The notes under the pieces are model-generated. The model was not told where the DNA came from. It was given only the letters and a program-made list of their open reading frames with translations, and did not search any database. From contig NC_005085.1 in NCBI RefSeq assembly GCF_000007705.1, forward strand, positions 1,285,752-1,349,751: a DNA stretch of 64,000 bases, in the 5' to 3' direction. Made by a program: the position numbers and the translations under genes. Source of the DNA: Chromobacterium violaceum ATCC 12472 (GTDB taxonomy: Bacteria > Pseudomonadota > Gammaproteobacteria > Burkholderiales > Chromobacteriaceae). Positions within the stretch are counted from its first letter, which is position 1. Each line of letters begins with the position of its first letter. Below are positions 9,690 through 17,862 of the stretch, in pieces.

Positions 9690-12581
9690 ATGGATCTGAA
9701 CGCATTGCTAGCCAGTTTTGCCTCCGCTTTTAGTCAAGAACAACGGTTGATCTCGCTGGAGTTTGGCGGTGGTCATATCGCATCTGAACAACTGCTGCCG
9801 CTGAGCCTGGATGGTGAAGAAGGCATCTCTCGATCTTACCGTTATACGCTGACTTGCCTGTCACCGGATGGCAATATCGAGCTCAAAACTCTGTTGGGCC
9901 AGCCCGCTCGTATCGGTATCCAGGACGCAGATGGAGACGAAACCATCCGTTGCGGCGTAGTCAGTCAGGCCAAGCTGGCGGGATCGGATGGGGGCTTTGC
10001 GAAGTATGAGCTGACCATCGAGCCACCTTTTGCACTGCTGCGCCATCGCAGAACTTCCCGCGTATTCCAGGATTTGTCGGTTCCAGACATCGTCAAGCAA
10101 ATCATCGGAGAGCATCAAGCCGCCAATCCAGCCTTCGCCCGTGTGCAGACGCTGGGGATCCAGGTCAAACCCGCCCAGCCCCGCAGCTACACGCTGCAAT
10201 ATCGCGAGAGCGATTTCGATTTCATCGTCAGGCTGATCCACGAGGAAGGTTACGCCTGGCGCTTCCTCCATTTGGATGATGACGGACCGCAAGTGGAATT
10301 GGCCATCTTTGACGATGCCCACAGCCTGCCGGGCTCCAAACTGGAACGGGTGCGCTTCCACCGCAGCGATGCCAGCGAAGAAGAGGATGGTCTTACCGGC
10401 TGGGAAGCCGCGCGCCAGATTGTGCCGGGCGGCACTGCGCTGGCCAGCTACGACTACAAATCGGTCTACGCCCTGCAGAGCGGCGACCAAAGCCGTATCG
10501 ACCAAGGACAAGCCGGCCAGTCTTTGCAAAGCAGCCTGAGGCACTACGACGCGCCAGGCCTGTATTACGCCGGTGATGAGGAGCAACTGGGCCAATACGC
10601 CGCGCTACGGCAGCAGGCCAATGACCTTCAAGCGAAGTCTTTCAGCGGCACGGGCTCGGTGCGTGGCCTATTGCCGGGCGAATGGTTCCGTCTGGACGAA
10701 CATCCTGCTCACGATAGCGATGCACCCGCAAGCCGCGAATTTGTCGTCACCGGACAAAGCTTCCAGGCGCGCAACAACCTGCCGACCGACTTGGCGCAGC
10801 ATATCGGCGCGGAGCAGGATGCGGCCCCGTTCACGACCTCGATCCAGGCCCAGCGCCGCGGCATCCCGCTGACCCCGGCCTATGCCGGCACCGCGCACGC
10901 CAAGCCCACTAGCCAGGGAGCCCAAACCGCCACCGTGGTGGGGCCGGCCGGCGAAGAAGTGCATACCGATGAGCAAGGCCGCGTCAAAGTGCAATTCCAT
11001 TGGCAGCGCCAAGAGGAGCATCCCACCATCGGCGCAGGCATGGACGACAAGTCCTCCTGCTGGCTGCGCGTGGCCATGCCCTCCGCTGGCGCGGCATGGG
11101 GTCACCAGTTCATCCCGCGCATCGGCCAGGAAGTGCTGGTTAACTTCATCGAGGGCGATATCGACCGCCCTTTGATTACTGGCGTGCTGTACAACGGCAG
11201 CCATCCGCCACCGGACTTCAGCGGCGCCGGCGCGCTCCCAGCCAACAAGACGCTATCCGGCATCAAGTCCAAGGAGCATCAAGGCGGTGCTTACAACGAA
11301 CTGTTGTTCGATGACACCCCTGGTGAGGTGCGTGCCAAGCTATCCAGTGAACTAGGCAAGACTCAGCTCAACCAGGGCTTCCTGACCCACCCCAGAAGCA
11401 ACGGCAAGGCACAGCCGCGCGGCGAAGGCTTCGAACTGCGCACTGACCAGCACGGTGCCATCCGCGCCGCACACGGCCTGTTGCTGTCCACTGAGGCGCA
11501 GAATGGCGCATCCGGCAAACAGCTGGCGCGCGAGCATGCGCAAAGCCAGCTGCAGTCGGCCGTCGCGCTGAGCCAGGCGCTGGCCGAGACCGCCACTGGC
11601 CAGCTCGCCGATACCATGGAAACCGGGCCGGACGGCATCGGAGAGGACAATGCCAAGGCCGGCAAGAAGGCCAAGGGCCACATGCAGCATCAATTGGATG
11701 CCCTGGCGGCGTGGGAGGCCGGCAGCAACACCGACAAGGATGGCAAGACCGCGAAAGGCCAAGCCGGCCAACAGCCGCAATTGGTGCTATCTGGCCCGGC
11801 AGGCATCGCCAGCGTGACGGAACAGAGCCAAACGCTGGCGGCGGGTGCCAACTTGAATCTGGTGGTCCAGCGCGACGCCAATCACACCACGGGGCGGCGC
11901 TGGGTCCACAATGTCGGCAAGCACATCAGTTTGTTCGTGGCGGGTATCAAGGACAATACGGCGATGAAGCTGATTGCCGCCAAGGGCAAAGTGCAGATTC
12001 TGGCGCAAAGCGATGCGATGGAGTGGACGGCGGACAAGGATGTCACCATCACTTCCTGCAAGGACAGCATCACCATCGCGGCCAAGGAGGAAATCCTGCT
12101 CAATGTGGGCGGCGGTGCCTACATCCGTCTCGCGGGCGGTAATATCGAGGTGCATTGCCCTGGCACCGTCAGTGTGAAAGGCGCTCAACATAACCTGAGC
12201 GGACCCGACAAGATGACCGTGGCGCATCCGGCCTTCCCGAAAAACATCCCAAAGCAGAACATTGGCTTGAAAGTGAATCACAGCTTTGTCGAGGGCGACC
12301 ATGCCGTCCCCGGCATGCCCTTCAAGCTGTATGCCGACGGTGCGATGATCAAGCAGGGGGTATTGGATGAGACCGGGCACCTCCCGGTCGAGCATAATGT
12401 GCTGACCCAGAAATACACGCTGGAGCTGGCCAATGGCATCAAGCGCCATTTCAACATGGTGCCGTCGTATGCCAAGCCGCCGCATGACGAATTGGCCAAT
12501 GGCGGCATCAACCATGGCGAACAATCCGACAAGCTGGATCAGTATCAAGACTTTTTCGGCGGCAAGGGAGAACAGGCATGA
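9690..12581 (+). CDS. vgrG: VgrG (TssI) spike protein of type VI secretion
   Basis: About 963 aa from ATG 9690 (MDLNALLASFASAFSQEQRL); the frame is open 29 codons upstream but that part is not family-like. The N-terminal half is the gp27/gp5-like spike (RIGIQDADGDET, DFIVRLIHEEGYAWRF, then GRVKVQFHWQRQ). The DUF2345-type region follows near residues 590-830, with a C-terminal extension of about 110 aa after it. VgrG trimers cap the Hcp tube and carry cargo effectors; here the next gene, overlapping by ATGA, is the likely cargo. No tss structural genes are in the window, so this is an auxiliary vgrG island. Confidence 0.93.
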   Translation: MDLNALLASFASAFSQEQRLISLEFGGGHIASEQLLPLSLDGEEGISRSYRYTLTCLSPDGNIELKTLLGQPARIGIQDADGDETIRCGVVSQAKLAGSDGGFAKYELTIEPPFALLRHRRTSRVFQDLSVPDIVKQIIGEHQAANPAFARVQTLGIQVKPAQPRSYTLQYRESDFDFIVRLIHEEGYAWRFLHLDDDGPQVELAIFDDAHSLPGSKLERVRFHRSDASEEEDGLTGWEAARQIVPGGTALASYDYKSVYALQSGDQSRIDQGQAGQSLQSSLRHYDAPGLYYAGDEEQLGQYAALRQQANDLQAKSFSGTGSVRGLLPGEWFRLDEHPAHDSDAPASREFVVTGQSFQARNNLPTDLAQHIGAEQDAAPFTTSIQAQRRGIPLTPAYAGTAHAKPTSQGAQTATVVGPAGEEVHTDEQGRVKVQFHWQRQEEHPTIGAGMDDKSSCWLRVAMPSAGAAWGHQFIPRIGQEVLVNFIEGDIDRPLITGVLYNGSHPPPDFSGAGALPANKTLSGIKSKEHQGGAYNELLFDDTPGEVRAKLSSELGKTQLNQGFLTHPRSNGKAQPRGEGFELRTDQHGAIRAAHGLLLSTEAQNGASGKQLAREHAQSQLQSAVALSQALAETATGQLADTMETGPDGIGEDNAKAGKKAKGHMQHQLDALAAWEAGSNTDKDGKTAKGQAGQQPQLVLSGPAGIASVTEQSQTLAAGANLNLVVQRDANHTTGRRWVHNVGKHISLFVAGIKDNTAMKLIAAKGKVQILAQSDAMEWTADKDVTITSCKDSITIAAKEEILLNVGGGAYIRLAGGNIEVHCPGTVSVKGAQHNLSGPDKMTVAHPAFPKNIPKQNIGLKVNHSFVEGDHAVPGMPFKLYADGAMIKQGVLDETGHLPVEHNVLTQKYTLELANGIKRHFNMVPSYAKPPHDELANGGINHGEQSDKLDQYQDFFGGKGEQA

Positions 12582-14548
12582 GTCAGCCTTTGGCCAAGCA
12601 TAAACCGCGTCAGCACAATGTTGATCCATCCCAGCATCAGACCACCCGCACTTCCACGCCCTGGTTCTTGGCCGATGACCATCCTGTCGGCTACAAGCCC
12701 GAGTTTCATGAGGTGAATGCCACCTTCGAGCCACTGATTAATGGCGAGCGCGCCTTTGGTGCCATATACGATGCGATTCTGGCCGCCAAGCACAGTGTGG
12801 ACATCGTCTGCTGGGGCTTTCAGCCCTCGATGTATTTCAAGCGCGGCGCAGGCGCGCCGCCGATCCAGTACTATTTGCAGCAACCCCAGTTGCCGCCGCT
12901 GACCGCAGATAACATCGACAAAATCGCCGATGACATGGCGGGGAAGCTGCCATTCACCCGGCGCAAGCTGCATCCCAAAGACAAGATCATGCCCATAGGC
13001 GAGCTGCTGGAAATGAAGTCGCTGGAGGGCGTCAAGGTCCGGATCCTGACCTGGAATGACCCGATTTCTCAGATCCCTGAGGTGATGAACCCCGGTTATA
13101 ACGTGAAGCGCGGCGATAACGAGAACTTCCTGCAGGAGTGCTACGATATCGGCTGGCATCAGGACATTCGCGCGAATAAAAACATCCAGTTCCGCACGCG
13201 GCATTTCGACGACATCGACAAGAACGCCTACATCTTGCCGAATCTGGTACGCAATGGCGCATCAACAATGCATGCGGCCGCCACGTCCAAATTCCCCAGT
13301 CATCACCAAAAAACCGTGCTGATCGATTATGAGCATCCGGAGAGCGCCTTGGGCTTTGTCATGGGGCACAACATGCTGGATGCCTACTGGGACCGGGACG
13401 ACCACCACTACGTGCAACAGGAGCCGCATCTGGGCCGCAACGGCGCGACCGCCCGGCATGACATTTCCAGTCGGCTGACCGGCCCGGTGCTGGTGCACGT
13501 CAACCATAATTTCGTGGCGGGCTGGGACAAGGCGACCGGCGAGAATCTGACTGGTAAGCGTGCGCACCTGGAGTTGAAGCATTTCACGCCCAGGCCCAAC
13601 CTGGGCTCACGGGCCATGGCGCAGATTGCCCGCACGCAAAGCCAGACCCGGCCCAAGGGCAAGGTGAAGGACGAGCTCACGGTGCAGGATATCAAGCACC
13701 TGTACCTGAATGCCGTCAATCATGCCTGCCAGTACATCTATATCGAAAACCAGTATTTCCGCTGGGTGAACTTTGCCGAAGCCACCAAGCAGGCGGTCAA
13801 GAACCAGTTGGCCTTTGGCCGCGATCCCGGCCAGCATGGCCCCGTGTACTTGATGGTCGTGACCAATGACAATGCGGAAGGCATGGGCCTGGGGGTCAAG
13901 AACACCTACAAGATGCTGGATGCCCTGGGCAAGCGCAGTCAGATGCCGACGCTGGCGCGCAGCAGCATCAATGAACAGGTCAAGCAGGCGGAGCGGGAAG
14001 TGCAGATCGGGGAAAACCAGAACGCCAAGCGTACCAGCAAGCCGTTGAGCGATCTGCCGGAACGGCGCAAGAAACTGGCCGCGTTGAAGCAGGAGCAGGC
14101 CGAGGCCAACCAGGGTAAGTTCGTCGACGGCGATATTCCCGGCCTGAAGACCCATGTCTGCTCGCTGGTTTCCATGACTGGCTACCAGCAGGGGCAGCCC
14201 TGGCAATATGTCTATATCCACGCCAAGTTGATGATGATAGACGACACCTTCATGACTCTAGGTTCGGCCAACATCAATCTGCGCAGCATGGTGTGCGACA
14301 GCGAGATCAATGTCTGCCACTGCCAGCCGGATATCACCCGCGCGGCGCGGCAGCACCTGTGGAATATGCATACCGTGGGCCAGGGCAATACGGCGGATGC
14401 CAGCAAGCCACAACCGCTTGCTGATGTTTATGACCGATGGGAGCGAATTATGAAAGCTAATCAAAAGAATCGGCAAAGCAAGCGAGCGCCGATTGCTCCG
14501 CTGGTCAAATTCAGCAACGACACCAGTAGCACCAAGGACTTGGACTAA
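12578..14548 (+). CDS. Phospholipase D family T6SS effector (Tle5-like)
   Basis: 656 aa with two HxKxxxxD motifs: HHQKTVLID near residue 243 and YIHAKLMMIDD near residue 548, each followed by the usual G-x-N segment (MGHNMLDAYW; LGSANINLRS). This is the architecture of Tle5/PldA-type lipases, which attack membrane phospholipids of target cells. It has no signal peptide, as expected for VgrG-loaded cargo. The start is translationally coupled to vgrG. Residues of about 470-510 are charged and may form a helical insertion. The lipoprotein encoded 3 bp downstream is the likely periplasmic immunity partner. Confidence 0.9.
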   Translation: MSQPLAKHKPRQHNVDPSQHQTTRTSTPWFLADDHPVGYKPEFHEVNATFEPLINGERAFGAIYDAILAAKHSVDIVCWGFQPSMYFKRGAGAPPIQYYLQQPQLPPLTADNIDKIADDMAGKLPFTRRKLHPKDKIMPIGELLEMKSLEGVKVRILTWNDPISQIPEVMNPGYNVKRGDNENFLQECYDIGWHQDIRANKNIQFRTRHFDDIDKNAYILPNLVRNGASTMHAAATSKFPSHHQKTVLIDYEHPESALGFVMGHNMLDAYWDRDDHHYVQQEPHLGRNGATARHDISSRLTGPVLVHVNHNFVAGWDKATGENLTGKRAHLELKHFTPRPNLGSRAMAQIARTQSQTRPKGKVKDELTVQDIKHLYLNAVNHACQYIYIENQYFRWVNFAEATKQAVKNQLAFGRDPGQHGPVYLMVVTNDNAEGMGLGVKNTYKMLDALGKRSQMPTLARSSINEQVKQAEREVQIGENQNAKRTSKPLSDLPERRKKLAALKQEQAEANQGKFVDGDIPGLKTHVCSLVSMTGYQQGQPWQYVYIHAKLMMIDDTFMTLGSANINLRSMVCDSEINVCHCQPDITRAARQHLWNMHTVGQGNTADASKPQPLADVYDRWERIMKANQKNRQSKRAPIAPLVKFSNDTSSTKDLD

Positions 14549-14551
14549 ACA

Positions 14552-15835
14552 ATGCGTCTTGCCTGGCTTGTCTTACCTTTGCTGTTGGCTGCTTGCGGCC
14601 ACAAGGACACCCCGATGGAACACCAACCCGACCTCAAAGCCGTGCAGGCCAAGCTGGCCTTCAGCTGCGTGCATGAAGCCGATCATTTGCCCAAGTTGAA
14701 CCCGGAAGCGGACAAACTGTTCCAATACGCTCGTTGGCTGCAGCTGCAATACAAGCCGGAGCTGTTGCCCGAGGCCGGACGGCTGTACCGCATCGCTGCC
14801 GCCCACGGCCACTACAAGGCCAACAACAACTTGCAACGGATGGTGGGCAAGGGCGAGGTGGCCTCTCCCGATGCCGTCAATGAAGTGCTGGATCTGAACG
14901 AACAACTGGTGGCGGACAATATCCCCAATGGCTATTACCTGACCGGCCACTACCTGCAAATCGGCTATGGCTATGATCAGGACAACGAGAAGGCGCTGAT
15001 GTATTTCCGCAAGGCGGCGGACCTGGGCAGTGCGGATGCCCAAGCCTATGTGGGTGGTCTGCTGAACACACCCGAACTGGCGCCCGAGATCGGGCGGCAG
15101 ATGCTGCGTTGCGCCGCAGAACAAGGCCACGCCGAAGCGGCTGATAACTTGGGGGTGGATTTGCAAGGTGACAAGCATTACCCAGATGCTCTGTATGCTT
15201 ACCAACTGGCGGTCAAGGCTGGGCATTCTGCTAGCGCACTGGGACTGCAGGAAGCCTTTGATGCAGAAAAAGGCAAGAGTCAGTTGTATAACTTGGCCCT
15301 CAAACCCGACCCCGAACGCGTGAAACGCTACGAAGCAATCTGGACCTTGTTGAAACGCTACGATGGCCGCAACCCTAAGGTGCCCGACATCGACAAGATC
15401 GTGCCGCTGCCGCCGGCCAAATTGCCGCCATGGGATGGCACGTTCGAGTGGGAAAAAGAATGGAAGGCCAATGCCGCCCCGGCCAAGCCCGACGAAAAGC
15501 TGGTGGTGAAACTGGCCAAGGCCAAGAACCTGGACCCGGCCACCGGACTGCCCAAGGTCGAATTGCCCAAGCCGCAGACGCCGCCCAAGATCAAGCTGGG
15601 CTACGTGGCGCAGAGCCATGCGGTCTGCCCGCAGAGCGGATCATGGTGCGCGGAGCTGTCGGCTCACGGCATGGCCAGCAGCGTGAGTCGGAATTTCATC
15701 GCGGGGGAGCGCTTCCCCGCCATCCCGGTGTCGCAACGGCTGAGCTGGCTGGATCGCCTACGCGGCAAGCCTGATCAATTGGAGGCTGCGGTAACGTGGA
15801 CACTGCAAAGCTACGAGAAAGAAGCGCAGGGCTGA
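14552..15835 (+). CDS. Sel1-repeat lipoprotein, probable immunity to the phospholipase
   Basis: 427 aa. Type II signal peptide with lipobox LLAACG (Cys at about residue 16). Sel1/TPR-like repeats over about residues 60-230 (for example ALMYFRKAADLGSADAQAYV and GRQMLRCAAEQGHAEAADNL). The C-terminal region (DPERVKRYEAIWTLLKRYDG onward) resembles the domain often found in T6SS-linked Sel1 proteins (DUF6396, from memory). Periplasmic Sel1-like lipoproteins are known Tli5 immunity proteins. The position right after the effector gene and before a terminator supports this, but the effector pairing is inferred. Confidence 0.85.
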   Translation: MRLAWLVLPLLLAACGHKDTPMEHQPDLKAVQAKLAFSCVHEADHLPKLNPEADKLFQYARWLQLQYKPELLPEAGRLYRIAAAHGHYKANNNLQRMVGKGEVASPDAVNEVLDLNEQLVADNIPNGYYLTGHYLQIGYGYDQDNEKALMYFRKAADLGSADAQAYVGGLLNTPELAPEIGRQMLRCAAEQGHAEAADNLGVDLQGDKHYPDALYAYQLAVKAGHSASALGLQEAFDAEKGKSQLYNLALKPDPERVKRYEAIWTLLKRYDGRNPKVPDIDKIVPLPPAKLPPWDGTFEWEKEWKANAAPAKPDEKLVVKLAKAKNLDPATGLPKVELPKPQTPPKIKLGYVAQSHAVCPQSGSWCAELSAHGMASSVSRNFIAGERFPAIPVSQRLSWLDRLRGKPDQLEAAVTWTLQSYEKEAQG

Positions 15836-15949
15836 TCGTCATCGCGCCGATCACAGCCCGTGAAGAATGAATAGCCAAGCAGGGTCAGCCAGACTGGATG
15901 TCCCGCTTCCAGAGGATGCATGATCATCACCGTTGCGTGTTCTTCTGAC

Positions 15950-15987
15950 ATGCCAGCCTGCCTGCGGGGTAGGCTGGCATTTTATTT
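15950..15987 (+). terminator. Terminator of the vgrG operon
   Basis: 10-bp stem ATGCCAGCCT/AGGCTGGCAT with an 11-nt loop, followed by TTTTATTT. It ends only 5 bp before the next ATG, so that gene must be transcribed through it or start nearly leaderless. Confidence 0.8.
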
Positions 15988-15992
15988 CCCGT

Positions 15993-16679
15993 ATGAAACA
16001 AGAGAAGCTACCATCCCCGTCTAATGACTGGCCCATAACAGTCAACGATGCAATTGGCGCCTGGTTTCACGCCGCGTCCTCAACCGCCGAAGACAAGCTG
16101 GCGGTGGTGCGTAACGTGGCTTTGGCTTGGGGTGGTGAGTGCTTGTCAGACATCTATCGCCATAGTCGCATCCCGCTGCTGTTTCGCTGCGCTGATGGCC
16201 ATATCTTCACCCGTACCGCCAGCAAGCTGGTCAAAGGCTACTTTTGCTCGGTCTGCAATGGGCGAAGGGCAAAAAAATTACAGCAGTGGCAAGGCTGGGC
16301 GAGCCTGCAGGGTTGGACTTGCCTGTCTGAACATTACATCAGTAGTTGTACGCCTCTTCACTGGCGCTGTGAGCATGGCCATGAGTGGATGGCTACGCCC
16401 AGTGCGCTTCGGATAACGACTGGTTGTCCTCGTTGCCATGGGCGGCGACGGCGTCACTCCATCGCTTCCATGCAAGCGCTAGCCAAGGCCCGTGGTGGAG
16501 CCTGCCTGTCTTCTGAATATATCAATACTCACCACAAGCTGGCTTGGATCTGCCATCGTGGCCATCACTGGATGGCCACCCCTAACAGTGCGATACGAGG
16601 ACATTGGTGCAAGCAATGCGACATCATTGAGCGGATTGGTAAGCGCTATAAAAAAAGGCTCAAATATGAGCCTGGTTAA
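15993..16679 (+). CDS. Protein with three tandem zinc-ribbon-like repeats
   Basis: About 228 aa starting MKQEKLPSPSNDW at ATG 15993; the frame continues upstream but through the terminator. Three units of about 50 aa each carry a glycine/Cys-Leu-Ser opening (GGECLSDIY, GWTCLSEHY, GGACLSSEY), a C-x-x-GH element (CADGHIF, CEHGHEW, CHRGHHW) and a CxxC pair (CSVC, CPRC, CKQC). This resembles zinc-ribbon units often found alone or beside Vsr/homing-type endonucleases, suggesting nucleic-acid binding. The nuclease core is not seen. The function is unknown; it lies at the left edge of the AT-rich island. Confidence 0.75.
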   Translation: MKQEKLPSPSNDWPITVNDAIGAWFHAASSTAEDKLAVVRNVALAWGGECLSDIYRHSRIPLLFRCADGHIFTRTASKLVKGYFCSVCNGRRAKKLQQWQGWASLQGWTCLSEHYISSCTPLHWRCEHGHEWMATPSALRITTGCPRCHGRRRRHSIASMQALAKARGGACLSSEYINTHHKLAWICHRGHHWMATPNSAIRGHWCKQCDIIERIGKRYKKRLKYEPG

Positions 16680-16756
16680 TCCTGCTTGGTCTCATTCCTT
16701 CGCAACAGAATGAGGCTTGCGATATAGGATTTTGCGATGGCAATGCACAATAATAA

Positions 16757-16794
16757 AAAAACAATAATCCCATTCGAGTGAAATTATTGTTTTT
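16757..16794. terminator. Bidirectional terminator between convergent genes
   Basis: AAAAACAATAAT (16757-16768) pairs with ATTATTGTTTTT (16783-16794) around a 14-nt loop. It can serve both the zinc-ribbon gene and the convergent small membrane protein gene. Confidence 0.75.
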
Positions 16795-16822
16795 CTGCAG
16801 CAGAACTTATGAGTTAATTTGG

Positions 16823-17272
16823 CTATTTATCATTGCTTTTGGCAATAATGTCAGCATATGCATCAAATGCATGCTTGTAGTTTTTGGCGGCACTCACGTA
16901 ATCTTTGCTATCAAATTGGTATTTTGCAGTTTCATAGTATTTTTCAGCCTCAATCCAATCCTCAGGGTAGGGGGGCTTGTATGGAATTCTATCTCGAGCA
17001 ATGGCACGCATGCTTTGTGTAGCCATACGTTCATTGCGGGCCAGATCGACTGGGTCTCCTAGTTGAGGATACGGTTGGTTTACTGTTACATTACCCGAAA
17101 CAGTTCCAATTTGAGTTGCCCCGCTACCTGTTGCTGTTTGAGCCAACTTGGTAGCAGGGGATGTCGGCCAGAAATATAGAATTAAACCTATAATGGATGC
17201 AATTGATCCCCAAATTCCAAGCTTTCTTTCCAGAGATAAGCTATTGTACGATTTAAATATCGACATCTGCAT
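16823..17272 (-). CDS. Small single-pass membrane protein, unknown function
   Basis: 149 aa (a start two codons in, MSIFKSYNS, is also possible). One predicted membrane segment (LGIWGSIASIIGLILYFW) near residues 18-35, a glycine/threonine-rich linker, then a C-terminal helical region with TPR character (WIEAEKYYETAKYQFDSKDY, YVSAAKNYKHAFDAYADI). Low GC like the island. I do not recognise the family. It may be anchored in the inner membrane with the helical part in the periplasm or cytoplasm. Confidence 0.65.
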   Translation of the reverse strand: MQMSIFKSYNSLSLERKLGIWGSIASIIGLILYFWPTSPATKLAQTATGSGATQIGTVSGNVTVNQPYPQLGDPVDLARNERMATQSMRAIARDRIPYKPPYPEDWIEAEKYYETAKYQFDSKDYVSAAKNYKHAFDAYADIIAKSNDK

Positions 17273-17308
17273 TTCCTCAAAGAAAGTACTGGCATGAGTT
17301 ACGTGAAG

Positions 17309-17404
17309 TTAGATCGTGATTTCTTCCAGTGTCTTGCCTTGGTCCAGCAGTTCTTGCACCCATAGAGGCTTACGACCGCGTCCAGTCTGTGAAACATCTC
17401 GCTG
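17309..17404 (-). pseudogene. C-terminal fragment of an H-NS family gene
   Basis: Minus-strand translation ends VSQTGRGRKPLWVQELLDQG then KTLEEITI and stop (17309-17311). This parallels the C-terminal DNA-binding domain of the intact paralogue at 23719-24027 (SQTWSGRGRKPLWLQALLDQ), except that two residues, WS, are missing from the core motif. There is no N-terminal oligomerisation domain: homology stops where the decayed I-F repeats begin. A remnant, probably left by recombination. Confidence 0.8.
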
Positions 17405-17599
17405 TCTATCCAACAGTGAGTATTAATTTCATGTTCATGGTAACATTATCACACCTTAGCGGCCATCCGGCAGTGAATCTCTTCAGCATTCTCTACGCTG
17501 AGTCCTCATATTTCTGAGCTATCTACCCGGCAGTGAATGACCATTGCCTTCTATTTAATCCTTTGCGTTATTCTGCCAGACCATTTACTTTCGTGAGTA
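17395..17599 (-). CRISPR. Decayed type I-F-like CRISPR mini-array
   Basis: Three recognisable repeats, ending at 17422, 17479 and 17539 on the plus strand, plus a fourth very decayed one ending near 17599. The best copy (17512-17539) matches 23 of 28 positions of the canonical I-F repeat, remembered as starting GTTCACTGCCG and ending GCTAAGAAA on the minus strand. The others keep CAGTGA and part of the stem. Spacing is 57-60 bp, the 28+32 period of type I-F arrays, with 32-nt spacers at 17480-17511 and 17540-17571. No I-F cas gene is in the window. The identity is from memory of I-F repeats and needs alignment. Confidence 0.7.
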
Positions 17600-17862
17600 A
17601 AGTAGTGACATTGTTCATGTTTAATTGGGCAGCATGAAAATGTTAAAACATATTCGTCAAATCTTACACACTGAAAATATAAATAATATTTTTGAGCTGA
17701 TTTGTAGGATTTTCATGTAAGTGAAAGGATTTGATGGTGTGGTTTTATACTAACAGTTATGCGGCCAATTTATAGGATGAAGCTGGAGTTATAAAAGGGC
17801 AGAGCACTGGCTGTTTTTTGAATGTAGATTTATTATAACCTTTGCTAGTTTAGGAGTAAGAC
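17600..17862 (+). other. AT-rich upstream region of the Rhs gene
   Basis: Non-coding and strongly AT-rich, ending in a good ribosome site (TAGGAG) 7-8 nt before ATG 17863. It presumably carries the Rhs promoter; I do not single out one pair of hexamers. Such DNA is a typical H-NS target. Confidence 0.4.

Noticed and set aside
15960..15971. TGCGGGGT as the 5' acceptor end of the missing initiator tRNA
   Set aside because: It lies in the loop of the vgrG operon terminator and is not followed by D-arm or anticodon sequence.
17395..17599. I-F-like repeats as part of a CRISPR-associated transposon
   Set aside because: The best repeat fits the canonical I-F form better than the remembered CAST repeat (23 versus 20 of 28), and no tns or tniQ genes are present.
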